Part shown: positions 8,230 through 16,412 of the stretch, in pieces | How the letters are laid out: each line of letters starts with the position of its first letter | How positions within the stretch are numbered: position 1 is the stretch's first letter | Assembly: GCF_900112175.1 (NCBI RefSeq) | Contig: NZ_FOYT01000003.1 | Span: forward strand, 305,314 to 369,313 | Length of the DNA: 64,000 nt | Source of the DNA: Halogeometricum rufum | GTDB lineage: Archaea > Halobacteriota > Halobacteria > Halobacteriales > Haloferacaceae | Direction: 5' to 3' | Position numbers and translations under genes: made by a program | The notes under the pieces: generated by a model | Seen by the model: the letters and a program-made list of their open reading frames with translations, nothing else | Database searches by the model: none | What the model was told of the DNA's origin: nothing

Positions 8230-9078
8230 TCAGGCCGACTGCCGAGGCTCCCCGCCCGCCGGCGGCCGTCCCCCGTCCATCGCCAGCACGTACCGCACGG
8301 CCAGCACCGCGGCGACGGCCACCGGGAAGAACGTGAAGACGGCCGCGACGGGCGTGATAGTGACCGCGTCGCCGAGCGCGAACACGACCGTCGCCGCGGA
8401 GATGGACGCGGCGAGCGTCGCGCCGAGCACCAGCACCACGCCGGCGAAGACGTAGCCCCAGGTGCGCCGTCGGTAGAGCCACGCGGCGGACAGCAGTATC
8501 GACGGTACGACGACGCCGAGGTCGAGGACGTGCGAGGCCATCGCCTGCGGGCCCGCCTCCAGGACGACGAGCGGAACCGTCCCGCTCGCCAGCGCGAGCG
8601 CTACGTCCGAGAGCCACAGCGCCGCGAGTCCGAGTCCGACGACGACCAGCGCCCCGGCGTACAGCGAGGTGCGGATGCGTCCCTCCAGCGCCTCCCGGAC
8701 GGCCGCCGCGTCGGTCGTCACGAGGCCGCCGACGAGCGTGAACAGCGAGAGGGAGAACAGCGCGACGTACGCGAGGAACAGGTCGTTGAACGAGACCTGA
8801 ACCGCGACGCTCAGCCACGTGTACGTCGAGTACGCCAGCGCGCCGAGCCAGACGATACGGCCGCGGGGAGAGCCCCGCATCGCGTACCGGAGGCCGACCG
8901 CGAGGACGGGGAGACCGACGAGGAGAACCGTGAGGTCCTGCAGCTGATACTGTGCGACGAGGGCGGGGGCGTCCCGGTAGTGACCCGGTCGGAGGAGACC
9001 GAGGAGCGACGAGACGGCGGCGAGCGCGAGTATCGCCACCGTCGAGAGGACGTGCCACCGACGGAGTTGACTGGTCAT
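8230..9078 (-). CDS. Multi-pass membrane protein, unknown function
   Basis: A 282-residue integral membrane protein with about eight hydrophobic segments (starting near residues 10, 46, 75, 105, 140, 190, 215 and 240). I do not recognise a named family. The start at 9078 (MTSQLRRW) puts a basic residue pair just ahead of the first helix. A longer in-frame extension upstream is Ser/Arg-rich and probably not translated. A possible signal for function is the cluster VQVSFNDLFLAYV in the middle. It is divergent from the hydrolase gene at 9218, with 139 bases between the two starts. Confidence 0.6.
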   Translation of the reverse strand: MTSQLRRWHVLSTVAILALAAVSSLLGLLRPGHYRDAPALVAQYQLQDLTVLLVGLPVLAVGLRYAMRGSPRGRIVWLGALAYSTYTWLSVAVQVSFNDLFLAYVALFSLSLFTLVGGLVTTDAAAVREALEGRIRTSLYAGALVVVGLGLAALWLSDVALALASGTVPLVVLEAGPQAMASHVLDLGVVVPSILLSAAWLYRRRTWGYVFAGVVLVLGATLAASISAATVVFALGDAVTITPVAAVFTFFPVAVAAVLAVRYVLAMDGGRPPAGGEPRQSA

Positions 9079-9217
9079 GTCGTTCACCGGCAGAGAGTAC
9101 GTCTGAGACGGAGTTAACTGACGACGATGGTTCTCAGCGGGTAGTACCCGCGGTCGGAGGGTCCAGCAGGTAGAAGACGCGGCGGCGAGTACCGGCGCGT
9201 GGCACCGGAGCCATCGA

Positions 9218-10150
9218 ATGAACGTACACGAACTCGTCGACGTCGGTACCGTGGGACTGAGCGCCCTCCTCGTCCGCGACGCGAAGTTCTTCGCTCGCTC
9301 GCTCGCGGCCCCGTCGCTCCTCGACGCCGCGGCCGGCGCGGACGCCGACGTCGCCGCCGCCGCCCTCTCGAAAGCCGGCCGTCGGACGGTGACCGTCGAC
9401 ACCCCGTGCGGTGCGTTCGAGGCGGCGTACGTGCCGTGGCGGTGGCGCGGCCCGGAGTATCCGACGCTCCTCTACCACCACGGCAGCGGCGAGCGACCGT
9501 TCGACTTCGGCCGCTTCGGGACGAACTCGTTCCGTCGGCTGTTCGTCACCGCAGACTCGGAGATTCCGGCCAACGTCGTCGCCGTCAGGGCCCCGTTCCA
9601 CGGCGGGACGAACGCGGCGTACGCCCGGGCGATGGGTGACCTCGAGAACTTCGTCGGGATGCTCGCCGCGTCGGTCGGTCTGATGGAGGCGCTGACGGTC
9701 CGAGCGCGCGAGCGGACGGACGCGTCCGTCCACCTCGCCGGCATCAGCCTCGGCGGGTGGGCGACCAACCTCCACCGGGCCTGTTTCGACACCGCCGACG
9801 GTTACGTCCCGATGTTCGCGGGCGCCGCGCTCGGCGAGATGTTCGTCTCCTCGGCCTACCGGAAACTGACGGGTGCCCCGGCCCGCCGGAACCCGGACCG
9901 TCTCCGGGAGGTGCTCGACTTCGAGGAAGCGTTCGCGGCCGTCGACGCCGACGACTGTCGCCCGCTACTCGGACGGTACGACCGCATCATCGAGTACGAA
10001 GCGCAGCGACCGGGGTACGGCGAGATGGCTCCGGTCGTTCTAAACAGGGGCCACGTCACCGGGTCGCTCGCGACGGCGCGACTGCGCGAACACGTCCTCG
10101 ACGGGCTCTCGAACGGACGAGGCCGCGAAACTGCGGATGGCCGGATGTGA
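9218..10150 (+). CDS. Alpha/beta hydrolase
   Basis: A 310-residue predicted hydrolase. The nucleophile elbow GISLGGW puts Ser177 in a G-x-S-x-G-G motif, and the oxyanion-side segment LLYHHGSGERPFDFG (84-98) is like HG motifs of esterases and dienelactone hydrolases. A late His in NRGHVTG may complete the triad. There is no signal peptide. The first 30 residues are mildly hydrophobic, so membrane association is possible. It converges with trkH, ten bases from the trkH stop. Confidence 0.75.
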   Translation: MNVHELVDVGTVGLSALLVRDAKFFARSLAAPSLLDAAAGADADVAAAALSKAGRRTVTVDTPCGAFEAAYVPWRWRGPEYPTLLYHHGSGERPFDFGRFGTNSFRRLFVTADSEIPANVVAVRAPFHGGTNAAYARAMGDLENFVGMLAASVGLMEALTVRARERTDASVHLAGISLGGWATNLHRACFDTADGYVPMFAGAALGEMFVSSAYRKLTGAPARRNPDRLREVLDFEEAFAAVDADDCRPLLGRYDRIIEYEAQRPGYGEMAPVVLNRGHVTGSLATARLREHVLDGLSNGRGRETADGRM

Positions 10151-10160
10151 CGCTCGCGCC

Positions 10161-11657
10161 TCAGGACCGCCAGAACGCGGGCGTCAGTAGCACTAGCACC
10201 GGGATTATCTCGATGCGGCCGACCCACATCAGGAACGTCATCAACAGTTTCGTCGGCGCGGAGAACGGCTCGTAACTGGCGAACGGCCCGGCGATGCCGA
10301 ACGCGGGTCCGACGTTGAAGAACGTGGAGGCGGCGGCGCCCATCGCCTCGAACTCGGTTATCGAGAGCGCCCCACGAGAGGCGTCGACGGCGACGAAGAC
10401 GGTGGCGGCGATGAAGAACAGGAGGCTCACGAGCGTGTAGGCGTAGATGTCGCGAATCGTCTCCTCCTCGACGACGCTCCCGCTGAGTCGGACCGGGCGG
10501 ACCGCCCGCGGGTTCGACGCCGTGAACAGGTCGCGGCGGAACGCCTTCAGGACGACCAGCCACCGGAGCGTCTTTATCGAACAGGTGGTGCTGCCCGCCA
10601 TCCCGCCGACGAACATGCAGACGAACAGCAGGTGCTTCGCGCCCGACGACCAGAGGTCGAAGTTCGTACTCGCGTACCCCGTCGTCGTGACGATGGAGAC
10701 GACCTGAAACAGCGAGTGGCGAGCCACCTCCTCGACGCCAGCGGGCGGCCCGCCGTCCGCGAACAGGATGCCCGCCACGCCGGCGGCGAACAGGAGGAGG
10801 AGACCGACGTAGAAGCGGAACTCCTCGTTCTCGTACAACCGGTCGAGGCTCCCGGTGACGACGAAGTAGACGAGGAAAAAGTTCGTCGCGCCGACGACCA
10901 TGAACGGGACGACGGCCCACTGGACCGCCGGCGAGAAGGCGGCGACGCTCTCCGGGCGCGGAGAGAAGCCGGCGGTCGAGATGGTGGTGAACGCGTGCGC
11001 GACGGCGTCGTACAGCGTCATCGCGGGTGCCAGTCCGCCGAGGTGGAGGCCGTAGAGGACGGCGACCTGCAGTGCGGTGAGACCGAGGTACAGCCGTCCC
11101 AACAGCCCCGCAGTCTGCGAAATCTTCGGCGTGAGTTTGTTGACGTCGCGGGTCTGGCTCTCCGTCTCCATCAGTTGCGCGCCCCCGACGGACAGTTGCG
11201 AGAGGATGGCCGTCGCGAGGACGAGGATGCCCAGTCCGCCCATCCACTGGAGGACGGCGCGCCAGAGGAGCACCGCCCGCGAGTGTGCGCCGAAGTCGAC
11301 GACCACCGTCGCACCCGTGGTGGTGATACCGCTCATGCTCTCGAACAGGGCGTTCACCGGATTGGCGAGCGTTCCGGCGCCGGCGACGACGAACGGCACG
11401 GCCCCCACGACGGAGACGGCCAACCACGTCGCCGACACCATCAGGAACGCCTCCCGTTCGCCGAGGCTGTCCTCGTCGGTCAGTCGTTCGAGAGCGGCAC
11501 CGACGGCGACGGTTCCGACCGTCGGGACGAGGAACGGGAGGAGCGCCGTCCCGTCGTACAGGGCGAGTCCGAGAGGAAGCGCGAGCGGAACCCACAGCCA
11601 CTTGAGCACGGTCCCGACGAGTCGGAGGCTCACTCGCCACTCGACTCGCGTCAACAT
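10161..11657 (-). CDS. trkH: TrkH-type potassium uptake transporter, membrane subunit
   Basis: A 498-residue TrkH/KtrB family protein with four repeated membrane-pore-membrane units. The first pore loop is visible as SMSGITTTGATVV, with later loops around AFTTISTAGFS, VSIVTTTGYAST and ATSTFFNVGPAFG. These glycine-containing loops line the K+ path. The complex normally needs a TrkA-like NAD-binding regulator, and none lies next to it. The RCK-containing channel at 59686 is far away. Potassium import is central to the salt-in osmotic strategy of haloarchaea, and the Mrp Na+/H+ antiporter operon lies only 2 kb downstream. Confidence 0.93.
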   Translation of the reverse strand: MLTRVEWRVSLRLVGTVLKWLWVPLALPLGLALYDGTALLPFLVPTVGTVAVGAALERLTDEDSLGEREAFLMVSATWLAVSVVGAVPFVVAGAGTLANPVNALFESMSGITTTGATVVVDFGAHSRAVLLWRAVLQWMGGLGILVLATAILSQLSVGGAQLMETESQTRDVNKLTPKISQTAGLLGRLYLGLTALQVAVLYGLHLGGLAPAMTLYDAVAHAFTTISTAGFSPRPESVAAFSPAVQWAVVPFMVVGATNFFLVYFVVTGSLDRLYENEEFRFYVGLLLLFAAGVAGILFADGGPPAGVEEVARHSLFQVVSIVTTTGYASTNFDLWSSGAKHLLFVCMFVGGMAGSTTCSIKTLRWLVVLKAFRRDLFTASNPRAVRPVRLSGSVVEEETIRDIYAYTLVSLLFFIAATVFVAVDASRGALSITEFEAMGAAASTFFNVGPAFGIAGPFASYEPFSAPTKLLMTFLMWVGRIEIIPVLVLLTPAFWRS

Positions 11658-11750
11658 CTGGCGGTCACGTCGGTCGATGAACTCCCCGGAGGACGAAAAG
11701 TGTGGCGCGACGGCCGCGGACCGACCGCCCGCGTGCGTCGAGGCGGCGGC

Positions 11751-12224
11751 TCAGTCGTCGCCGCGGAACTCGCGGTGGACCGCCAGCCCCTCGGCTTCGA
11801 GGACGCCGCCGACAACGTCGACGTCGCACCCGCGCCGGTCGAAAATCTCGCCGCACGGGACGCCCTCGCTGCCGCCGAACTCCGCGGCCGCCCGTGCGCC
11901 GGAGACGCTGTAGACGACGGCGCCGAGGCTCGAAATCGAGATACCGCCCGCGCACATCGGGCACGGTTCGGTGCTCGTGTACATCACGGCTCGCTCGCGT
12001 TCCGCCGGCGCGAGTTCTCGCGCCGCCCGCCGGGCGAGCGTCAGTTCCGGGTGGAGCGCGATGTCGTCGTCCGTGCGCTCCCGGTTCGTCTCCTCCATCA
12101 CGACGGCGTCGTCGAGGACGAGCAACGACCCGTACGGGCCGTCGCCGCGGTCACCGGCCGCGCGCGCGAGTTCGATGGCTCGTTCGACGTACGCCTCGTG
12201 GTCGAGTGCGTGTAGGTCGGGCAT
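11751..12224 (-). CDS. Nucleoside deaminase, cytidine deaminase superfamily
   Basis: A 157-residue zinc-dependent deaminase. The metal site is complete: HPE at residues 58-60 (His58 ligand, Glu60 proton shuttle) and PCPMCAGG with Cys88 and Cys91. The size and the PCPMC motif match guanine deaminase/tRNA adenosine deaminase-type proteins. HPE instead of HAE leans to the guanine or pyrimidine-like deaminases of haloarchaea. The exact base cannot be fixed from sequence alone. It is soluble and stands alone. Confidence 0.83.
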   Translation of the reverse strand: MPDLHALDHEAYVERAIELARAAGDRGDGPYGSLLVLDDAVVMEETNRERTDDDIALHPELTLARRAARELAPAERERAVMYTSTEPCPMCAGGISISSLGAVVYSVSGARAAAEFGGSEGVPCGEIFDRRGCDVDVVGGVLEAEGLAVHREFRGDD

Positions 12225-12315
12225 CGCCCGGGAGTTCGTCGGCCGAGCGAAGGAGTGTTGCGGTCGCGGTACGGTCGCAGCATCGAAGCGACCCCACGAC
12301 GCGACTGCACCGTCG

Positions 12316-13302
12316 CTACCCGCCTCGGCCCCTCGCGGCGACGCGTTCGGGACCCGTCGGGTCCGGCGTCTCCGACTCGGGGGCGCTAATTTGGAGGCTG
12401 AACAGCCACTCTCGGAGTCCGAGACGGCGGCGCTTCCCGTCGCCGTCCGGGAAGGGGTCCGCCGTCTGCCCGTAGTTGAGCAGCGTCACCAGGAACACAC
12501 CGCCGATGGTGTTTCCGACGAGGACGGGTACGGCGAACTCCCAGAGGCCGACGAACAGGTCGACGTTCCCGGTGAAGACGAGATAGAACGTGTCGGCCGA
12601 ACTGACGACGATGTGGTAGAGCCCCGTCGCCGGGATGGTGAAGATGATGAGGTAGATGAGTACCACGCGCGAGATGGAGTCGCGGACGGCGTGTTCCAGC
12701 CACACCAGTCCGGCGACCAGCCACCCCGCGAAGACGGCCTTGAACACGAGGTCCCACCACGGCGTCTCGACGCCGCGAGCGCCGATTTCGACCGCTGCGG
12801 CGGCGGCAGCCGGCGAGAACACGCCGGTGTTCGCGAGAACGAACGCGCCGACGAGGGCGCCGGTGAGGTTCCCCGCCAGCACGGCGACCCAGACGCGGAA
12901 CAGCGAGGGGACGCTGGCGACGCGGGTCAACACGAGCGTCACCGGGGTCAGCGTGTTCTCGGTGTAGAGCTGATACCGGCCCATGATGATGTAGACGAAC
13001 CCGAGCGGGTAGAGCAACGGCGCGACGAGGCCCGCCGTGTCGTCGGGGAAGGCGGCCTTCGTCGTCGCGTAGACGAAGAAGGTGAGCGTGATGGCGAACC
13101 CCGCCGCGAGACCGCTGAGGTACAGACGCAGGCTCTCGCTACCGACCTCCTCGTCGGCCGTCGCGACGACTCGCTGGAATATCTCGTCGGTCGAGAACCG
13201 GTCTCCGACCGCCTTTCCCGCCGCGGGCGCGCCGCTTCTGGCCCGGTCACCGTCAGGGTGGCCGTTCGCCGGACGGGGGGCGGCCGCCCCGGGAGCGCTC
13301 AT
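12316..13302 (-). CDS. Formate/nitrite transporter (FNT) family channel
   Basis: A 328-residue FNT protein with six membrane helices between about residues 60 and 290, preceded by a 40-residue Ala/Gly/Asp-rich cytoplasmic tail. Family features visible are GFVYIIMGRYQLYTENTLTP at the third helix, VWVAVLAGNLTGALVGA, and FVGLWEFAVPVLVGNTIGGV near the end. These pentameric channels carry small monovalent anions such as formate, nitrite or acetate. The ATGA overlap with the upstream two-helix protein means they are cotranscribed. Formate is a possible product of the one-carbon genes at 38-58 kb, but the distance makes a link speculative. Confidence 0.88.
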   Translation of the reverse strand: MSAPGAAAPRPANGHPDGDRARSGAPAAGKAVGDRFSTDEIFQRVVATADEEVGSESLRLYLSGLAAGFAITLTFFVYATTKAAFPDDTAGLVAPLLYPLGFVYIIMGRYQLYTENTLTPVTLVLTRVASVPSLFRVWVAVLAGNLTGALVGAFVLANTGVFSPAAAAAAVEIGARGVETPWWDLVFKAVFAGWLVAGLVWLEHAVRDSISRVVLIYLIIFTIPATGLYHIVVSSADTFYLVFTGNVDLFVGLWEFAVPVLVGNTIGGVFLVTLLNYGQTADPFPDGDGKRRRLGLREWLFSLQISAPESETPDPTGPERVAARGRGG

Positions 13303-13616
13303 CGGGAGTCGGCCTCTCCCTCCGTTCGCTCGCTGGGCTTGACGGCGGCGTCCGCGGACTCTCCCGCCGAGCCTTTCTGTCGATTGACGGTGTACATCGT
13401 GACTCTGTAGAGCAGGTAACTGAACGCTGTGAACGCCACCAGTTCGACGAGGTACAACTCGACGGCCTCGACGAGCGTTATCTGCTCGATGATGACGCTC
13501 CGGGTCGCCGCGAGTGCGACGTAGGCGACGAGCAGCGTGAGCGCGGGCATCACGACCAGCAACGCCGCCGTCAGGACCAGCCAGAACCGGTCGGTCAGGG
13601 GGGAGTCGTCGCTCAT
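13299..13616 (-). CDS. Small two-helix membrane protein preceding FNT channel
   Basis: A 105-residue protein with two membrane helices (about 13-35 and 48-72) and a charged C-terminal tail. I do not recognise a family. It overlaps the FNT start by four bases, so it is the first gene of a two-gene operon and may be a partner or regulator of the channel. ATG 13616 was preferred over a GTG three codons earlier. Confidence 0.65.
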   Translation of the reverse strand: MSDDSPLTDRFWLVLTAALLVVMPALTLLVAYVALAATRSVIIEQITLVEAVELYLVELVAFTAFSYLLYRVTMYTVNRQKGSAGESADAAVKPSERTEGEADSR

Positions 13617-13781
13617 CTCAGCCACCCGGACGAGTCGTGCTGGCGGTCACGCTCGGCCCGTCTTCTCCACTCTTCGGGCCGGTGCAGGGTGTGCTGGTCC
13701 GTCTCTCGCTTCGCCGCCGTCGTCTCGGTTCGTGACCCATACCGAGCATCCGTCACGGAGCAACATAAACTATTCTACGAA

Positions 13782-13818
13782 TTTACCGACATGGTAAAGT
13801 ATATGTGGATATATTACC
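13782..13818 (+). promoter_or_regulatory. Mrp operon promoter with TTTACC-N5-GGTAAA operator
   Basis: An exceptionally AT-rich island in very GC-rich DNA. It holds a perfect inverted repeat TTTACC-GACAT-GGTAAA (13782-13798), immediately followed by a TATA-like stretch (agtatatgtggatata, 13799-13814) and a third half-site TTACC (13814-13818). The half-sites therefore flank the TATA box. The first Mrp gene starts at GTG 13874, so a transcript starting about 25-30 bases after the TATA would have a leader of roughly 45 bases carrying a GGGAGGG ribosome binding site. A repressor bound here would block TBP/TFB. Confidence 0.6.
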
Positions 13819-13873
13819 AGAATGTGAAAAAACAAGCCGCGTTCCGCGACGGTTGGGTTGCCGGGAGGGCCCC

Positions 13874-14431
13874 GTGAGCCGACTGACGGCCGCCGCGGCC
13901 GACGGACTTCGGGACGCCGCGGTCCGCTACGGGGCGACGGGCCTCGTCGCGTACGGTTTCTACCTGGCGCTCGGGGATCCGACGGACCCGTTCGACCTCG
14001 TGACCGGGTTCGTGAGTGCGGTGGTCGTCGCCGCCGTCCTCGGCGCCGTCGTCTTCGAGACCGCGCCCTCGCGCGGGAGCCTCGGCGTCGTCGCTCGCGC
14101 CGTCGTGTTCCTCCCCCGACTCCTCGCCGCCGTCGTCCGCGCGAACCTGTCGCTCGCGCGGGTCGTCCTCGACCCGCGACTCCCGATAGCGCCGTCGGTG
14201 GTCCGCGTCCCGGCGCCCGAGGGGAACCTCGCTCGGGCGCTGTTGGCCAACAGCATCACGCTGACGCCGGGGACGGTGACGCTCGACGTCACGGACGACG
14301 AACTGGTGGTCCACGCGCTGACCGAAGCCAGCCGGACCGAACTGCTGGCGGGGTCGCTGGCGCGGTCCGTCGCCTTCGTCACCGGCGACCCCGTCACCGA
14401 GACGACCGACGACGAGACGGAGGGCACCTGA
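13874..14431 (+). CDS. mnhE: Mrp/Mnh Na+/H+ antiporter subunit E
   Basis: First gene of the antiporter operon, 185 residues. MnhE proteins have two or three N-terminal membrane helices and a soluble C-terminal domain. Here helices are near residues 20-35, 45-65 and 70-95, followed by the family segment ALLANSITLTPGTVTLDV and a DELVVHAL strand. GTG 13874 was chosen because GGGAGGG lies seven bases upstream and the protein then starts at the family N-terminus. MnhE is needed for assembly of the Mrp complex. It overlaps the next gene by one base (TGATG). Confidence 0.88.
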   Translation: MSRLTAAAADGLRDAAVRYGATGLVAYGFYLALGDPTDPFDLVTGFVSAVVVAAVLGAVVFETAPSRGSLGVVARAVVFLPRLLAAVVRANLSLARVVLDPRLPIAPSVVRVPAPEGNLARALLANSITLTPGTVTLDVTDDELVVHALTEASRTELLAGSLARSVAFVTGDPVTETTDDETEGT

Positions 14432-14712
14432 TGACGACGCCCGTCGCGACGACCGGACTGTTGCTCGGCGGTGTCGCCCTCGTCGCCCTCGCGACTGCGC
14501 TCCTCTGGCGAGTCGTCGTCGGCCCCACGACGGCCGACCGCGTCGTCGCGGTCAACGTCGTCGGGACGACCACCGTCGTCGTCATCGCCCTCCTGAGCGC
14601 GGCGCTCGACGAACCGGGTTTCCTCGACGTTGCGCTCGTCTACGCGCTGTTGAACTTCCTGCTCTCGCTCGGCCTCTCGCGGTTCTCCGTCGAACGGGGT
14701 GGGTTGTTGTGA
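14431..14712 (+). CDS. mnhF: Mrp/Mnh Na+/H+ antiporter subunit F
   Basis: A 93-residue membrane protein with three helices. The family motif LLWRVVVGPTTADRVVAVNV (RxxxGPTxxDRVVA) near residues 25-44 is clear, followed by ALVYALLNFLLSLGLSRF. MnhF is a small structural subunit in the Mrp cation/proton antiporter. The start overlaps the mnhE stop and the end overlaps the GTG of mnhG, which indicates translational coupling. Confidence 0.92.
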   Translation: MTTPVATTGLLLGGVALVALATALLWRVVVGPTTADRVVAVNVVGTTTVVVIALLSAALDEPGFLDVALVYALLNFLLSLGLSRFSVERGGLL

Positions 14713-15032
14713 CCCCCGTCGACGCCGCCGTCGTGGCGCTGGTCGCCGGGAGCGTCTTCTTCTCTCTCGTCGCCGTCGTCGGGTTCGTCCGCCTCCCCGA
14801 CGTGTTCGCCCGGGCGCACGCCGCCTCCAAGAGCGAGACGCTCGGAGCGCTTCTCGGCCTCCTCGCCGCGGGCGTCGCCTTCGGCCCGGGTGCCGAGTCG
14901 GTGAAACTGCTCATGCTGGCGCTGTTCGTCCTCGTCACGGGCCCCACCGCCGCCCACGCCATCGTCAGAGCGGCCGCGAGAGCGGGCGACACGCCGACGA
15001 CCGTCGCGGACGACGCCGGAGGCGAGCGATGA
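14709..15032 (+). CDS. mnhG: Mrp/Mnh Na+/H+ antiporter subunit G
   Basis: A 107-residue three-helix subunit. The MnhG signature GFVRLPDVFARAHAASKSET (about residues 25-44) is complete, followed by the LGALLGLLAAGV helix and ALFVLVTGPTAAHAIVRAA. It starts at GTG 14709 inside the end of mnhF (four-base overlap) and ends in an ATGA overlap with the next gene. It acts within the membrane complex. Function beyond assembly is not known for the family. Confidence 0.92.
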   Translation: MTPVDAAVVALVAGSVFFSLVAVVGFVRLPDVFARAHAASKSETLGALLGLLAAGVAFGPGAESVKLLMLALFVLVTGPTAAHAIVRAAARAGDTPTTVADDAGGER

Positions 15033-15619
15033 CTCCCGAGACGGCGGTGCTGTACGCGCTGCTCGGCTTCACGCTGGCCACCGCCGTCGTGACCGCACTC
15101 GCGCGCACGGTGCTCACGGCCATCGTCGCGTTCGGGGCGTACAGCCTCGGTCTCGCGATGGTGTGGGTCGTCCTCCGCGCCCCCGACGTGGGCCTCACGG
15201 AGGCGGCCGTCGGCGCGGGCGTGACGACCGGACTGTTCCTCCTCGTCGCGCGGCGAGCGACGCCCTCGCGCGGTTCGCCGGTGGTCGGGTCGTCAGCGTC
15301 GCCCGCGACGGCGGTGGAGCGTCCCCCGGAGTCCGATTCGAGCACGACCGACCTTCGCGCCGCCGCCGTCGCAGGCGTCGTGACCGCCGGACTCCTCCTC
15401 ACGGTGCCCGCGCTCCCGGCCGTCGGCGCGGCGGACGCGCCGGCGTTCGGTCCCGTCACGGAGTTCTACCTGACCGACGCCGCCGACCGCGGCATCGACA
15501 ACGCGGTGACGGCCGTGCTGGTCGTCTACCGCGGGTTCGACACGTTCGGCGAGATAGCCGTCGTCTTCACGGCCGCCGTCGCCGTCTTGGCCGTCCTCGG
15601 CCGGGAGGTGCTGGTGTGA
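15029..15619 (+). CDS. MbhD/MbhE-type subunit (equivalent to the MrpA C-terminal part)
   Basis: A 196-residue membrane protein joining two modules that in bacteria form the C-terminal end of MrpA. Residues 1-75 are a DUF4040/MbhD-like three-helix unit (APDVGLTEAAVGAGVTTGLFL). Residues 105-196 are MbhE-like, with DRGIDNAVTAVLVVYRGFDTFGEI, the segment that precedes MnhB. The linker 78-105 is Ser/Pro-rich. The split agrees with the archaeal arrangement in which the NuoL-like part of MrpA (here at 17866) is a separate gene. Four-base overlaps on both sides tie it to mnhG and mnhB. Confidence 0.85.
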   Translation: MTPETAVLYALLGFTLATAVVTALARTVLTAIVAFGAYSLGLAMVWVVLRAPDVGLTEAAVGAGVTTGLFLLVARRATPSRGSPVVGSSASPATAVERPPESDSSTTDLRAAAVAGVVTAGLLLTVPALPAVGAADAPAFGPVTEFYLTDAADRGIDNAVTAVLVVYRGFDTFGEIAVVFTAAVAVLAVLGREVLV

Positions 15620-16053
15620 GCCCCCCATCGCGCGTCGAGAGTACGGTCGTCACGACGACGGTCAGACTGCTCTCGCCGTTCGTGCTGACGTTCGCGCTGT
15701 TCACGCTGTTCCACGGCACGTCCTCGGTCGGCGGCGGCTTCCAGGGCGGCGTCGTCGCCGCCGCCGTCGTGGTGTCGTTCGCCTTCGCGTTCGGCGTTCA
15801 GGAGACGGCGGCGTGGCTCTCGCCGCGGACGCTTCTGGCACTCGTCGCCGCCGGTCCCCTCGTCTTCGGCGTCGTCTCGATGGCCGGGCTGGTCTTCGGC
15901 GGGGCGTTCATGCAGTTCGACGTGCTGCCGATTCCGAAGCCGTCGGTCTACGCGACGGAGGCGATAGAACTCGGCATCGGCGCGACAGTCGGCGCCGTCG
16001 TCTCTGTGCTGTTCGTCCGTCTCGCCGCGGACCCCGCCGGAGGTGAGCGGTAG
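15616..16053 (+). CDS. mnhB: Mrp/Mnh Na+/H+ antiporter subunit B
   Basis: A 145-residue four-helix membrane subunit. The family features LLSPFVLTFALFTLFHGTSS and GGGFQGGVVAAAVVV (around residues 35-55) are clear. The GTG start at 15616 overlaps the preceding gene by four bases. The next gene begins on the last base of its stop codon. Together with subunits C, D and A it forms the membrane core of the Mrp complex. Confidence 0.92.
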   Translation: MSPPSRVESTVVTTTVRLLSPFVLTFALFTLFHGTSSVGGGFQGGVVAAAVVVSFAFAFGVQETAAWLSPRTLLALVAAGPLVFGVVSMAGLVFGGAFMQFDVLPIPKPSVYATEAIELGIGATVGAVVSVLFVRLAADPAGGER

Positions 16054-16412
16054 TGGTGGACGTGCCGACGATACTGGCGACGCGGGCGGCGTACGTGGCG
16101 TACGCGCTCCTCGTGGGCGTCGGTCTGTACGTCCTCGTCGCCGAGGACAACCTCGTGAAGCGCGTCATCGGGCTGAACCTGTTCCAGACGGGCGTCTTCC
16201 TGTTCTTCGTCGCGAGCGCGTTCCGCGCGGGCGGCCGCGTGCCGTTGCTCTCGGCGCCCGGCCCGTACGTCAACCCCCTGCCGCACGTGCTCATCCTGAC
16301 GGCCATCGTCGTCGGGGTGAGCGTCACCGCCGTCGCCCTCGCCCTCGTCGTCCGCCTGCACGACGAGTACGGGACGTTCAGCGAGCGCGCGATTCGGGAG
16401 GTGCGGCGATGA
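16053..16412 (+). CDS. mnhC: Mrp/Mnh Na+/H+ antiporter subunit C (NuoK-like)
   Basis: A 119-residue protein with three membrane helices, homologous to NuoK of complex I. NLVKRVIGLNLFQTGVFLFF carries the conserved start of helix 2, and DPLPHVLILTAIVVG-like sequence is present as NPLPHVLILTAIVVGV. The tandem GTG start at 16053 sits on the mnhB stop codon. The GLN-L and PHVLILTAIV motifs are diagnostic of MnhC. Confidence 0.93.
   Translation: MVDVPTILATRAAYVAYALLVGVGLYVLVAEDNLVKRVIGLNLFQTGVFLFFVASAFRAGGRVPLLSAPGPYVNPLPHVLILTAIVVGVSVTAVALALVVRLHDEYGTFSERAIREVRR

Noticed and set aside
9856..11640. 594-codon frame overlapping trkH on the same strand in another phase.
   Set aside because: Product is mostly Arg, Gly and Pro, a frame-shift shadow of the trkH gene, which has full family motifs.
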